Origin: Candidatus Ancaeobacter aquaticus
Lineage (GTDB): Bacteria; Auribacterota; Ancaeobacteria; Ancaeobacterales; Ancaeobacteraceae
Length of the DNA stretch: 64,000 bases
NCBI GenBank assembly: GCA_030765405.1
Contig: JAVCCP010000007.1
Coordinates: forward strand, 62,001-126,000
Reading direction: 5' to 3'
How positions within the stretch are numbered: position 1 is the stretch's first letter; each line of letters starts with the position of its first letter. Below the pieces are notes generated by a model that saw only the letters and a list, made by a program, of their open reading frames with translations, made no database searches and was not told the DNA's origin. Shown here piece after piece: positions 9,877-18,647 of the stretch. A program made the translations under genes and the position numbers.

Positions 9877-9942
9877 TAGCGTTTAGCGTTTAGGTTTTAC
9901 TCAATAAAAAATATTAAACTATACGCTGTACACTAAACGCTA
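9877..9942 (+). repeat. Inverted repeat between icd and mdh
   Basis: Two overlapping copies of TAGCGTTTAG (9877-9886 and 9884-9893) face the exact complement CTAAACGCTA at 9933-9942. Further imperfect pairing (TATAC/GTATA words) lies between the arms. The dyad fills most of the icd-mdh gap and ends just before the mdh ribosome site (AAGGAG). It has no T-run, so it looks more like an mRNA processing or spacer element than a terminator. Confidence 0.65.
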
Positions 9943-9958
9943 TACACAAGGAGTAGCA

Positions 9959-10885
9959 ATGAAACGAAATAAAATAAGTATTGTTGGTGCGGGAAATGTT
10001 GGTGCGACATGTGCTCATTGGGCTATAACCAAGAATCTTGGCGATGTTGTGCTTATTGATATTGCAGAAGGAATTCCGCAAGGCAAGGCACTTGATATGG
10101 CAGAATCGTTACCGATTGTAGGAGTTGATCTCAAGGTTACCGGATCAAATAATTATAGTGTGACCAAAGATTCTGATATTGTCATTATTACTGCTGGTCT
10201 GCCGCGCAAACCCGGGATGAGTCGTGATGATCTGTTAAAAACAAACGCGAATATAATGAAAAGTGTAACGAAAGAAATAGCTCAATATTCTCCTGAGGCA
10301 ATACTTATTATTGTATCTAATCCGCTTGATGCTATGGCACATGTTGCTCTAAAAGAAAGTGGTTTTAGTAGAGATAAAGTGATTGGGATGGCAGGCATTC
10401 TTGACACGGCGCGTTTTAGATCATTTATTGCCGAAGAACTTAATGTGTCGGTAGAAAACGTACATGCTATGGTATTAGGTGGTCATGGAGATACCATGGT
10501 TCCTCTTCTGAGTTACACAAATATTGCCGGAATTCCCATTAGAACAATGCTGTCTGAAGAAAAGTTGAGTGCTCTCGTGGAGAGGACCCGTAAAGGAGGT
10601 ATCGAGATAGTAAACCTGCTTAAAACGGGTAGCGCCTATTATGCACCATCATGTGCTGCTATTGAAATGGCTGAGGCTATACTATATGACAAAAAGAAAA
10701 CATTGCCCTGTTCAGTATTTTTAAAAGGCGAGTATGGTGTTACAGACAGCTTTTTAGGTGTGCCCGTCATATTGGGCAAAAACGGTGTTGAGAAAATTAT
10801 CGAACTTGATCTGTCTGATGAGGAAAATGCCGCGCTCGCGCAATCCGCATTATCGGTAAAAGAGTTGATAGAAACAATTTCGTAA
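9959..10885 (+). CDS. mdh: Malate dehydrogenase (NAD+)
   Basis: This is an NAD-dependent malate dehydrogenase of the LDH-like type (308 residues), converting malate to oxaloacetate. The N-terminal Rossmann glycine motif is V-G-A-G-N-V-G-A-T, and D34 (V-V-L-I-D-I) dictates NAD. The active-site loop R83-K-P-G-M-S-R89 carries the arginine that selects malate over lactate, R163-like arginine lies in L-D-T-A-R-F-R, and the catalytic histidine is H176 in L-G-G-H-G-D. AAGGAG precedes the ATG. It completes the aconitase-Icd-Mdh cluster. A lactate dehydrogenase is unlikely because of the arginine in the loop. Confidence 0.93.
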   Translation: MKRNKISIVGAGNVGATCAHWAITKNLGDVVLIDIAEGIPQGKALDMAESLPIVGVDLKVTGSNNYSVTKDSDIVIITAGLPRKPGMSRDDLLKTNANIMKSVTKEIAQYSPEAILIIVSNPLDAMAHVALKESGFSRDKVIGMAGILDTARFRSFIAEELNVSVENVHAMVLGGHGDTMVPLLSYTNIAGIPIRTMLSEEKLSALVERTRKGGIEIVNLLKTGSAYYAPSCAAIEMAEAILYDKKKTLPCSVFLKGEYGVTDSFLGVPVILGKNGVEKIIELDLSDEENAALAQSALSVKELIETIS

Positions 10886-10895
10886 ATACCAGCCC

Positions 10896-10919
10896 GTGAA
10901 TCCCCATTCACATATTTTT
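10896..10919 (+). terminator. Possible weak terminator after mdh
   Basis: GTGAAT (10896-10901), loop CCCC and ATTCAC (10906-10911) form a small 6-bp hairpin followed by an A/T-rich stretch with five T's. The stem is short, so the call is tentative. The remaining gap to mfd is AT-rich and shows nothing else clear. Confidence 0.3.
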
Positions 10920-11040
10920 ATATCCTTTCTTTCTTTAACTACTTATGTGTTTATTATAGTATTATATTGGCAGTAGTGAACACGACGAGAACGTGATAGT
11001 TAATGGTATATACACTATACAATATACATAAGAGATAAAG

Positions 11041-14000
11041 ATGATCCATATACATAAAAGATTTAAAGAATCTGAATCTTTTATTGAGACGCTGAACGTG
11101 TTACATCAAGGGAAAGATGTTCTTGTTACCGGGTGTGAAGCATCACTAAAAGAGTGCATTATAGCAACGATTGTTCGTGAGTTTCAAAAACCTATTCTCT
11201 ATATAGTAAAAGGTCCAAAAGAACAGGATACTGCCGCTGAAAACTGTAAACTGTTTTTAGATCGACCGGTCTATTCGTTCCCTGCACTTGATTTTATTCC
11301 CGGGCAGGGTGTTCATCCACAAATTGAGATAACATCTGAACGGCTAAAAGTTTTGGAGACGTTACTTGAACCACAAGAGTTTCTGCCTGTTGTTATAGCA
11401 ACATCACATTCGATCAGTCAACATGTCGTTGGGCGTGCAGTCCTTGATGTATCTCGTATAGAAATAAAACCACAGATGTCTATCTCTCGCGATGAGTTGT
11501 GCAAAAAACTTGTAGATCTCGGATATGAGCCTACACCGATGATTGAAAAAAAAGGTGATTTTTCAGTTCGGGGCGGTGTTATAGATGTGTATTCAATTCT
11601 TGAAGATGATCCATACAGAATAGAATTTTTTGGAGATACGATTGAATCAATACGAGTTTTTGATGCCTACACACAAAAATCTACGGAATCTATTGATCAT
11701 ATCGTTATTGTACCGTGCAAAGAAAAAGAATGTATTGAAGAAGGAAATGCGACTTTGGTTGAGTATATCAGTGAACTGTCTGATAAACCTCTTATTGTTT
11801 TTGATGAGCTGTTCGAACTGAAAAGAAATACAGCTCAATTCTATGATGATTTTAAAACTAATTCATTATATATACCATTTGATAATTTTTATGGAGGGGT
11901 TGCAGAGTATCAAAAAGTTTTTTTTAATTTATTTGAGCAAAGTTCACCTGAGTTCAAACAAGTGTCAAAAGTTCACTATAACGTCAAAAGAGCGGAATCT
12001 CTTTCAGAAAAAACAACAGTCCCGTTTTCAGAAGTATCGGCATGTGATAGTGATGCTGCTGAAAGAAAAATGCTATTTGAGGATAAACAAGATACCGTGC
12101 TTGGTGAAATTGAGCGCTTAGTTGATAAGAAATATAAGATATGCATAGTATGTAATAATGCTGGGGAAAAAGATCGTTATACTGAGATTATAGATGAGAA
12201 AGGATATGAAAAGTTAAAAAAAATACCGATTGTTTTGGGGAGACTGCATACAGGTTTTATTTTTCCCGAGTGTAAAATCGCGCTTATTGCTGATCAGGAT
12301 ATTTTTAATCGATACAAAGTGCGATCAATTCAGAAAAAATTCAAGGGTGTTAATCCTATTGCAGAACTGACTGAAATAAAAAACGGTGACTATGTTGTTC
12401 ATATTAATTATGGCATTGGAAAATACAAAGGGCTTCAGATGATAGAAAAAGACGGGATAATGCAGGAGTTTATGGCCCTTGAATATGCTGAAAAAGCATA
12501 TGTGTATGTCCCTATTGAAAATATAAACCTTGTTGAACGGTATATCGGTGTCGGGAAAAGACCCACGCTGGATAAACTTGGATCGAGCCGGTGGAAACAG
12601 GTTAAAAAAAGAGTCCAAATCGTGACTGCAGGTATTGCGGCAGATCTCCTTGATGTGCAAGCGGCTAGAGAGATATTGGAGGGAACGCCTTTTTCAAAGG
12701 ATAATTCATGGATGAGAGAATTTGAAAGCGCATTTATATATGAAGAGACAACTGATCAAATGCGTACAATCGATGAAGTTAAACGAGACATGGAATCACG
12801 AAAACCGATGGATCGGCTCATATGTGGTGATGTTGGCTACGGGAAAACAGAAGTTGCTATCCGTGCGGCCTTCAAATGTGTGATGGATAACCGCCAGGTA
12901 GCGGTGCTTGTCCCAACGACCATTCTTGCCGATCAGCATTTTAGAACATTTTGTGAGCGTATGCAGGATTATCCCATAAAAATTGAGATGCTTTCACGAT
13001 TTCGATCTAAACGTGAGCAGGCGAATATTGTAAATGAGCTGAGTGCAGGTACCGTTGATATAGTAATTGGCACGCATCGTTTATTGCAAAAAGATGTAGC
13101 GTTTAAAAATATTGGACTAGTGATTGTTGATGAGGAGCAGCGCTTTGGTGTGCGTCATAAAGAAAAGCTGAAGCAGTTACGAAAACTTATTGATGTATTA
13201 ACGCTTACAGCTACACCAATACCACGGACACTCTATATGTCATTTCTTGGTGTTAAAGAAATGAGTGCGATTAATACTCCTCCCGAAAACAGACTTCCAA
13301 TAGAGACGTATATTATTGAATATCATGAAACGGTTATAAGAAAAGCGATTGTTCATGAGCTTGCACGTGAGGGACAGGTGTTTTATGTGCATAATAGGGT
13401 AAAAACCATTAACCGGGTGAAAGAACGCCTGCAAAAACTTGTTCCCGAAGCACGTATAACAGTTGCACACGGGCAAATGGATGAAGACGAGCTCGCAGAA
13501 ATAATGCATTTATTTGTTAATGGTAAAATTGATGTGCTGGTTTGTACGACCATTATTGAATCAGGGCTTGATATCCCGAATGCCAATACGATCATAATCG
13601 AGAGGGCGGACATGTTTGGCCTTTCAGAGCTCTACCAGTTGCGCGGCAGAGTGGGGCGGTATAATGTGCGTGCATATGCATATCTCTTGTTTCCTCCAAA
13701 CGCACTGTTACTCTCTGCGGCAAAAAAACGATTGCGGGCATTAACTGAATTTAGCGGTATGGGGTCGGGTTTTAAGCTTGCAATGAAAGATCTTGAAATA
13801 CGTGGTGCGGGCAATATTTTGGGCAAGGAACAGCATGGGTATATTACCGCAGTCGGTTTTGATCTGTATTGTCGGTTATTAAAACAAAATATTGTTCGAC
13901 AACGCGGTGACAGCGCGGGGATGTCAGAAAAAGAAGTCGTTCTAAAATTAGGCATGCGGCCATATCTTCCGCTTTCATATATAGGAGATGAGTCTATACG

Positions 14001-14304
14001 TATTAATCTTTATAAACGTATCGCGTCCTGCGAAAAAGTTGCTGAGATCAATGAAATACATGCTGAACTTAATGATAGATTCGGGCCTCTTCCAAAAGAG
14101 GTCGCGCTTTTTATGGATACTTCTATGCTTAAAATAATTGCTCGCTCAAAAAATATACATTATATTGAAGTAAAACAGGGTAAATGTGTCATAAAGCGCA
14201 ATAACGAAGTAGTGCTTTTTAATGGGCACCATGCACGTATAACCGCTACGCGTCAAGAGGGGATAGTTGAGGAAGTGTTAAAAATAGTGAACACTATTAC
14301 GTAA
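11041..14304 (+). CDS. mfd: Transcription-repair coupling factor Mfd
   Basis: Mfd displaces RNA polymerase stalled at DNA lesions and recruits UvrA, coupling transcription to nucleotide excision repair. The 1087-residue protein has the full Mfd order: a UvrB-like N-terminal module (Y-S-F-P-A-L-D-F-I-P near residue 80, G-D-F-S-V-R-G-G-V-I-D), a CarD-like RNA-polymerase-interacting domain (about residues 440-500, G-D-Y-V-V-H-I-N-Y-G-I-G), the helicase core with Walker A GDVGYGKTEVA (K602) and box II DEEQRFGV (about 697), T-A-T-P-I-P-R-T-L, the helicase C domain with S-G-L-D-I-P-N-A-N-T, and the C-terminal TRCF domain. It stands alone in front of the foldase genes. Length and motifs leave no serious alternative. 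Confidence 0.97.
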   Translation: MIHIHKRFKESESFIETLNVLHQGKDVLVTGCEASLKECIIATIVREFQKPILYIVKGPKEQDTAAENCKLFLDRPVYSFPALDFIPGQGVHPQIEITSERLKVLETLLEPQEFLPVVIATSHSISQHVVGRAVLDVSRIEIKPQMSISRDELCKKLVDLGYEPTPMIEKKGDFSVRGGVIDVYSILEDDPYRIEFFGDTIESIRVFDAYTQKSTESIDHIVIVPCKEKECIEEGNATLVEYISELSDKPLIVFDELFELKRNTAQFYDDFKTNSLYIPFDNFYGGVAEYQKVFFNLFEQSSPEFKQVSKVHYNVKRAESLSEKTTVPFSEVSACDSDAAERKMLFEDKQDTVLGEIERLVDKKYKICIVCNNAGEKDRYTEIIDEKGYEKLKKIPIVLGRLHTGFIFPECKIALIADQDIFNRYKVRSIQKKFKGVNPIAELTEIKNGDYVVHINYGIGKYKGLQMIEKDGIMQEFMALEYAEKAYVYVPIENINLVERYIGVGKRPTLDKLGSSRWKQVKKRVQIVTAGIAADLLDVQAAREILEGTPFSKDNSWMREFESAFIYEETTDQMRTIDEVKRDMESRKPMDRLICGDVGYGKTEVAIRAAFKCVMDNRQVAVLVPTTILADQHFRTFCERMQDYPIKIEMLSRFRSKREQANIVNELSAGTVDIVIGTHRLLQKDVAFKNIGLVIVDEEQRFGVRHKEKLKQLRKLIDVLTLTATPIPRTLYMSFLGVKEMSAINTPPENRLPIETYIIEYHETVIRKAIVHELAREGQVFYVHNRVKTINRVKERLQKLVPEARITVAHGQMDEDELAEIMHLFVNGKIDVLVCTTIIESGLDIPNANTIIIERADMFGLSELYQLRGRVGRYNVRAYAYLLFPPNALLLSAAKKRLRALTEFSGMGSGFKLAMKDLEIRGAGNILGKEQHGYITAVGFDLYCRLLKQNIVRQRGDSAGMSEKEVVLKLGMRPYLPLSYIGDESIRINLYKRIASCEKVAEINEIHAELNDRFGPLPKEVALFMDTSMLKIIARSKNIHYIEVKQGKCVIKRNNEVVLFNGHHARITATRQEGIVEEVLKIVNTIT

Positions 14305-14365
14305 AGATGCGTCTTTATGTTTGATAGGTGAAAATTAGTGACTGACTTTTCAGTTTCATTATAAG

Positions 14366-14394
14366 TTGCACAAGGTATTTTTGTTTGTTATAAT
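14366..14394 (+). promoter_or_regulatory. Sigma-70 promoter upstream of the foldase pair
   Basis: A perfect -10 box TATAAT at 14389-14394 lies 17 bp after TTGCAC at 14366-14371. The start codon of the first parvulin gene is 32 bp downstream of the -10 box, a normal leader length. Confidence 0.7.
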
Positions 14395-14426
14395 CCGCAG
14401 AATTATTACTTTATGAAAGGAGAATT

Positions 14427-15308
14427 ATGAAAAAATGTTTTCTATCTATAATAGTGGTTATGAGTGTATTTACTGTATCGGTATATGGATATTCTCAAGA
14501 GAATAAAAAAGACACAGCAACAAGTAACCAAGTACAAACGCTTAAACCTGATAGTGTTATTGCCTCAGTGAATAATAAGGAAATAACCGTAGGAGATTTC
14601 CAGGCTCTTGTGGGGAAAGTTCCTCCTAATTATAAGCAAGCTATACTGAATCAAAAAGCTAAAGTTATAAATGATATGATTACTCAGGAGCTCTTGTTCC
14701 AAGCTGCAGAGAGAATGGATTTGGAAAATGATCCGCAAGTTAAAGAATCACTCAAAAACCTTGTAAAACAAATTCTGGTGCAGCGATATATCCAAATTGA
14801 AGTTGTCGAAAAGATAAAAATTACTGATAAAGATCTTAAAGAATATCATAAAAAACATAAGGAAGAATTCAATATACCAGAACAGGTCCGGGCCGCACAC
14901 GTATTAGTGAAAGATGAAAAGGATGCTCATGCAGCCATGAAAAGAATAAAAAACAACGAAGACTTTGCTGTAGTAGCAAAGGAAATGTCTATTGATCCCA
15001 GTAGGCTTAAGGGTGGGGATCTAGGGTATTTTGGACGTGGACGGATGATCCCAGAGTTTGAAAATGCCGCATTTTCTCTTGCTCCTGGAGAAGTATCTGG
15101 TATTGTTAAAACACAATTTGGTTTTCATATAATAAAGTGCGTTGATAAGAAAGCTCCTCAAGCTCGTGAATTTGCAGAAGTAAAAAAAGAAATAGAGCAG
15201 AAACTCATGCAGGAAAAACAGGCTGCGCAGTTCAAAGACTTGATAGAACGCTTGAAAAATAAAGCTGAAATTAAAATAAACAATAATGTAATACAAGAGC
15301 TTAAATAA
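14427..15308 (+). CDS. Parvulin-type peptidyl-prolyl isomerase, secreted (SurA/PrsA-like)
   Basis: This 293-residue extracytoplasmic foldase isomerises Xaa-Pro bonds and assists folding of exported proteins. It has a signal peptide (MKKCFLSIIVVMSVFTVSVYG), a helical N-terminal chaperone region (about 40-145), and one PpiC/rotamase domain at about 150-250. The rotamase shows R-A-A-H-V-L-V, L-K-G-G-D-L-G-Y-F-G-R-G, and T-Q-F-G-F-H-I-I-K. AAAGGAG is well placed before the ATG. The next gene is a second foldase with the same architecture, so they probably form an envelope-biogenesis operon under the promoter at 14366. Whether it is soluble or anchored is not clear; no lipobox is seen. Confidence 0.9.
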   Translation: MKKCFLSIIVVMSVFTVSVYGYSQENKKDTATSNQVQTLKPDSVIASVNNKEITVGDFQALVGKVPPNYKQAILNQKAKVINDMITQELLFQAAERMDLENDPQVKESLKNLVKQILVQRYIQIEVVEKIKITDKDLKEYHKKHKEEFNIPEQVRAAHVLVKDEKDAHAAMKRIKNNEDFAVVAKEMSIDPSRLKGGDLGYFGRGRMIPEFENAAFSLAPGEVSGIVKTQFGFHIIKCVDKKAPQAREFAEVKKEIEQKLMQEKQAAQFKDLIERLKNKAEIKINNNVIQELK

Positions 15309-15335
15309 TAGAAAAGGGAAAATAGGTTGTTTTTT

Positions 15336-16298
15336 ATGAAAAGGTTTGCTCAATATATTGTTCTGGTAGGAATAGCACTTAATGTATGTTGTTTCGCGTA
15401 TGCAGAGGTTGTTGACCAGATTGTTGCTATTGTGAACGATGAGATTGTTACCTTTAATGAACTCAAGAAAGTTCTTAACCCCATTTATGCGCAATATGAG
15501 AAGACATATCAAAGTGATGAGCTAGTCGATAAGATGATCCGCGCACGCAATGAAGTATTGAAGCAGTTGATAAACAATAAGTTACTTGTTCAGGCAGCAA
15601 AAACGAAAAAACTGACTGTTGATGAAGATCTCATCGAGGAAAGAATAGATAGTATAAAAGAGCGGTTTCCAAGTGAAGAGGTTTTTTATTCAGCACTAGA
15701 GGCTGATGGCATGTCTGTTGATATTCTGAAAAAAAATATCAGAGAACAGTTGCTTATGCGAAGTCTTGTCCAACGCGAGTTAGCGCACAAAGCGATCGTA
15801 TCTCCACACGATGTTAATGAATTCTATAAAAAACACACAGAACAATTTCGTGAGGGTGAGATGATAAATCTATGTAATATTCTCATTAAGCATACTGATA
15901 AAGATGATGAAGGTAGTGATAAGGCATGGGATAAGATTAATAATATTTTGCGGGAAATCAAGAATGGCGGTGACTTTGAAGTGCTTGCAAAGCAATATTC
16001 TGAAGGGCCGAATGCTGAAAAAGGCGGAGACATGGGTTATTTCCCTCGTGGCAGTATGATGAAAGAAATTGAAGAGGCTGCCTTCAGTATGAATGCAGGT
16101 GAAATCAGCGAAATTATCCGTACTAATGTTGGTTATCATATTCTGTACCTCAAAGCGCGCCGCAGTGCTCGACAAATACCCTTTCAAGAAGTTTCAAAAG
16201 ATGTTGAAAGAGAATTGTTTCAGGTAAAGATTGAAAAGCTCAAAGCTGAATATGTTGACGATTTACGTAAAAAAGCATTCATAAAAGTAATGGAATAA
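15336..16298 (+). CDS. SurA-like periplasmic chaperone / peptidyl-prolyl isomerase
   Basis: This 320-residue protein is the more SurA-like of the pair. After the signal peptide (MKRFAQYIVLVGIALNVCCFAYA) it begins with V-V-D-Q-I-V-A-I-V-N-D-E-I-V-T, the typical SurA N-terminal signature. A helical chaperone region follows, then a single parvulin domain at about 175-280 (G-G-D-M-G-Y-F-P-R-G, N-V-G-Y-H-I-L). E. coli SurA has two parvulin domains; here there is one. ATG 15336 was preferred to an in-frame TTG nine bases upstream because it follows GGAAAATAGG and starts the signal peptide. The likely role is outer-membrane protein folding. Confidence 0.88.
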   Translation: MKRFAQYIVLVGIALNVCCFAYAEVVDQIVAIVNDEIVTFNELKKVLNPIYAQYEKTYQSDELVDKMIRARNEVLKQLINNKLLVQAAKTKKLTVDEDLIEERIDSIKERFPSEEVFYSALEADGMSVDILKKNIREQLLMRSLVQRELAHKAIVSPHDVNEFYKKHTEQFREGEMINLCNILIKHTDKDDEGSDKAWDKINNILREIKNGGDFEVLAKQYSEGPNAEKGGDMGYFPRGSMMKEIEEAAFSMNAGEISEIIRTNVGYHILYLKARRSARQIPFQEVSKDVERELFQVKIEKLKAEYVDDLRKKAFIKVME

Positions 16299-16300
16299 CA

Positions 16301-16335
16301 AACTCGTCGTTCGTTCCTCGCATCTCGTATCTCGA
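16301..16335 (+). repeat. Short degenerate word repeat between the foldase gene and pdxA
   Basis: Just after the stop codon the sequence is built from near-copies of CTCGTCGTTCGTTCCTCG and CGCATCTCGTATCTCG. The latter closely resembles TATCTCGCATCTCGA at 50450-50464, which also follows a stop codon. No protein or RNA gene is apparent in the 189-bp gap. Confidence 0.5.
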
Positions 16336-16487
16336 AAAAAGTAATGAGAATCATCATTCCAATCCCATAACAAGTTATCGTCACAGTGATTTACATTTCT
16401 TTTTCTAGAACCGAGCACTTATCACCTAGAACCTTATGTAGAATTTTTTATCAATTTGTAATATCATTATCATATGTGGAGCACAAT

Positions 16488-17522
16488 ATGAAAATTCCAA
16501 TTATCGGTATTACTATGGGGGACGTTTCCGGTATTGGACCGGAAATTATCATTAAAACACTTCGTGATATGTGGTGGCATGGTGTGTGTATCCCGGTGCT
16601 TTTTGGATCTAGTGAGATTTTTGATTATACCGCACAATTGTTGAAGGATGATTTTAGGTATACAGTCTTAACTGATATTAAACGGGATACAGTTTGTAAG
16701 GGAAATGTATACTTGTTCCGTACAGGGTCAATTAACCCTGAAGATGTTGTGTGTGGAAAGCCTGATTTCCAATGGGGAAAAGCGGCGTTTACTGCGGTTG
16801 AATGTGCTGTACGCGAAGCACAAAGTGGTAAAATTGATGCTATAGTTACTGCTCCGGTATGTAAAGAAGCGCTGGATATGGCAGGATATACTTTTCTTGG
16901 GCATACTGAGTTTTTGGCATTCCTCACTAAAACAACTTCGTATCGCATGATGTTTGTTGGTGGGGGATTAAGGGTTATTCTTGCCACGATCCATGTGCCA
17001 TTAAAAAAGATATTTTCTTTACTAGATGAAAAAACGATTTGTGAAACTGTGCAGCATGCTCATCGTGCAACTCGGTTATTAGGTGTTGAAAAACCAACGA
17101 TTGCAGTATGCGGTCTCAATCCGCACGCAGGGGAAAACAGTGTCTTAGGTACCGAAGAGAGAGATATTGTTACGCCTGCTATTTTGAAAGCGCGATCTCA
17201 AGGTATTGATGTTCTTGGTCCATTACCTTCCGACACTGTCTTTTACAGGGCGCAAAACAATGAGTTTGATTGTGTTGTTGCACTCTATCATGATCAGGGT
17301 TTGATTCCATTTAAGATGATCGCTTTTGATGAAGGGGTTAATCTAACCGTAGGGTTGCCATTTATCCGTACATCGCCTGATCACGGAACAGCTTTTTCAA
17401 TTGCCGGTAAGGGTATAGCTGACCCAAGAAGCATAACGGAAGCAATAAAGCTTGCTGTACACATGTTTGATCGTAAGGGGGTGAGAAATAATAATATCCC
17501 TAATTTGGAGGCTCAGATTTAG
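16488..17522 (+). CDS. pdxA: 4-hydroxythreonine-4-phosphate dehydrogenase
   Basis: PdxA oxidises 4-phosphohydroxy-threonine in the DXP-independent branch of pyridoxal phosphate synthesis. The protein (344 residues) starts I-I-G-I-T-M-G-D-V-S-G-I-G-P-E and shows the three metal-binding histidines in L-G-H-T-E-F-L-A, Y-H-D-Q-G-L-I-P and S-P-D-H-G-T-A-F. ATG 16488 fits the family start; a longer frame reaches back to 16386 without homology. The last 15 codons do not belong to PdxA. They are encoded by the left end of a MITE-like insertion (from 17477). Before that insertion the protein would have ended D-R-K-E-K-I-Q with its TGA overlapping the rsmA ATG. The core is complete, so the enzyme is probably still active. 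Confidence 0.92.
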   Translation: MKIPIIGITMGDVSGIGPEIIIKTLRDMWWHGVCIPVLFGSSEIFDYTAQLLKDDFRYTVLTDIKRDTVCKGNVYLFRTGSINPEDVVCGKPDFQWGKAAFTAVECAVREAQSGKIDAIVTAPVCKEALDMAGYTFLGHTEFLAFLTKTTSYRMMFVGGGLRVILATIHVPLKKIFSLLDEKTICETVQHAHRATRLLGVEKPTIAVCGLNPHAGENSVLGTEERDIVTPAILKARSQGIDVLGPLPSDTVFYRAQNNEFDCVVALYHDQGLIPFKMIAFDEGVNLTVGLPFIRTSPDHGTAFSIAGKGIADPRSITEAIKLAVHMFDRKGVRNNNIPNLEAQI

Positions 17523-17748
17523 CCATATGCAAGGCGTGACGACGCTGGCGTACCCTCCGCGGTACGTCAAGGAGGAGCAACGAAGCATATGGCTAAATCT
17601 GAGCCTCCCCGAAGGGGCTGGTCGCTTTTGGGCTGTAACTGTGTCACTTATCGCTTGCGTATCGCAGGGGATACGCGGCACTCTTCGTTCCTTGTTTCGC
17701 TCCAAAATTGACTCAGCCAAATTGGGGATATTATTATTTCTCACCCCC
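17477..17748 (+). mobile_element. MITE-like element with 32-bp terminal inverted repeats and TAA target duplication
   Basis: The element starts GGGGGTGAGAAATAATAATA (17477 on) and ends with the complement at 17717-17748; the 32-bp arms differ at one base (T17501). Both ends are flanked by TAA (17474-17476 and 17749-17751). A second, nested perfect 22-bp inverted repeat (17509-17530 with 17585-17606) and smaller GC-rich hairpins (GTACC/GGTAC, GCGTATC/GATACGC) fill the inside. It encodes no credible protein, so it would need a transposase supplied elsewhere. Removing it plus one TAA joins the pdxA frame to a TGA that overlaps the rsmA ATG as ATGA, which strongly supports insertion at this exact site. 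The TAA duplication and terminal G-run suggest IS5/Tourist-like parentage, but that is inference. Confidence 0.85.
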
Positions 17749-17763
17749 TAAGGAGAAAATACA

Positions 17764-18645
17764 ATGAACATCAAAGAAATAAAGGAAGTCCTTTCAGAAA
17801 GTGGCATTCATCTCAGAAAAAGGTGGGGACAGAATTTTCTGACTGATAAACGTATTCTCGAAGATATAGTTTTATGTGCTGATATTTTACCAACCGACCT
17901 TGTGATTGAAGTGGGGCCGGGCCTGGGGACACTTACCGAACGCCTTATGAATAGTAGGGCAAAGGTTGTTGCTATTGAAATAGATAAAAAGCTCTCAGAG
18001 ATACTTCATATACATTTAAAAGATTCGAAAAACCTACTGTTATTGCAACAGGATATTCTTAAGGTTGATCTTAAGGCGTTGGTCCGAACAGAATATTGTA
18101 AAGGGTTAAAACACATCAAAGTTGTTGCTAATGTCCCATACTATATTACAACACCGATTATAATGCACTTTCTTGAGTCAGAGATACCCCTTGATGTGAT
18201 GGTTCTCACTATGCAGGAAGAAGTGGCAAAACGAATAATTGCTGATCCCGGAACAAAAGACTATGGTATTCTTTCGGTGATTTCTCAGTATTTTTCACAA
18301 CCAAGAATTGTAAGAAAAATAAAGAAAGGCGCGTTCTATCCTGTTCCAAAGGTTGATAGCGCGGTAGTGAAGTTTGATGTGTATAAAACGCCGCCTGTTG
18401 CGTGTGATAAAGATCTACTCTTTATGCTCGTAAAAGCTTGTTTTTCTCAAAGAAGAAAAATTATCAAAAATACTATTACCCTGTTGCCATTAAAAGAAAT
18501 AGATAAAAATGATTTATATTGTGCGCTTGATATATGCGCAATCGATTATATGAGAAGACCTGAAACAATTTCAATTCATGAATACGCCCAATTAACCAGT
18601 ACGATTGAAAAAATAGTGCAGCAGAAGAAAAAGAACCAGGAATAA
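17764..18645 (+). CDS. rsmA: 16S rRNA (adenine1518-N6/adenine1519-N6)-dimethyltransferase
   Basis: RsmA (KsgA) dimethylates two adjacent adenines in the 3'-terminal helix of 16S rRNA during small-subunit assembly. The 293-residue protein shows the usual start H-L-R-K-R-W-G-Q-N-F-L, the SAM site E-V-G-P-G-L-G-T-L-T, the I-E-I-D acidic loop and the catalytic motif IV N-V-P-Y-Y-I-T-T-P, followed by the C-terminal helical domain with S-Q-R-R-K. Its AAGGAG ribosome site lies just outside the right end of the MITE-like element and predates it. The pairing with pdxA is a common bacterial arrangement, and recO follows after 2 bases. Confidence 0.95.
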   Translation: MNIKEIKEVLSESGIHLRKRWGQNFLTDKRILEDIVLCADILPTDLVIEVGPGLGTLTERLMNSRAKVVAIEIDKKLSEILHIHLKDSKNLLLLQQDILKVDLKALVRTEYCKGLKHIKVVANVPYYITTPIIMHFLESEIPLDVMVLTMQEEVAKRIIADPGTKDYGILSVISQYFSQPRIVRKIKKGAFYPVPKVDSAVVKFDVYKTPPVACDKDLLFMLVKACFSQRRKIIKNTITLLPLKEIDKNDLYCALDICAIDYMRRPETISIHEYAQLTSTIEKIVQQKKKNQE

Positions 18646-18647
18646 TA

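Noticed and set aside
17527-17751. A 74-codon open frame inside the MITE-like element
   Set aside because: It lies wholly in palindromic repeat DNA, has no ribosome site and shows no protein-like pattern.
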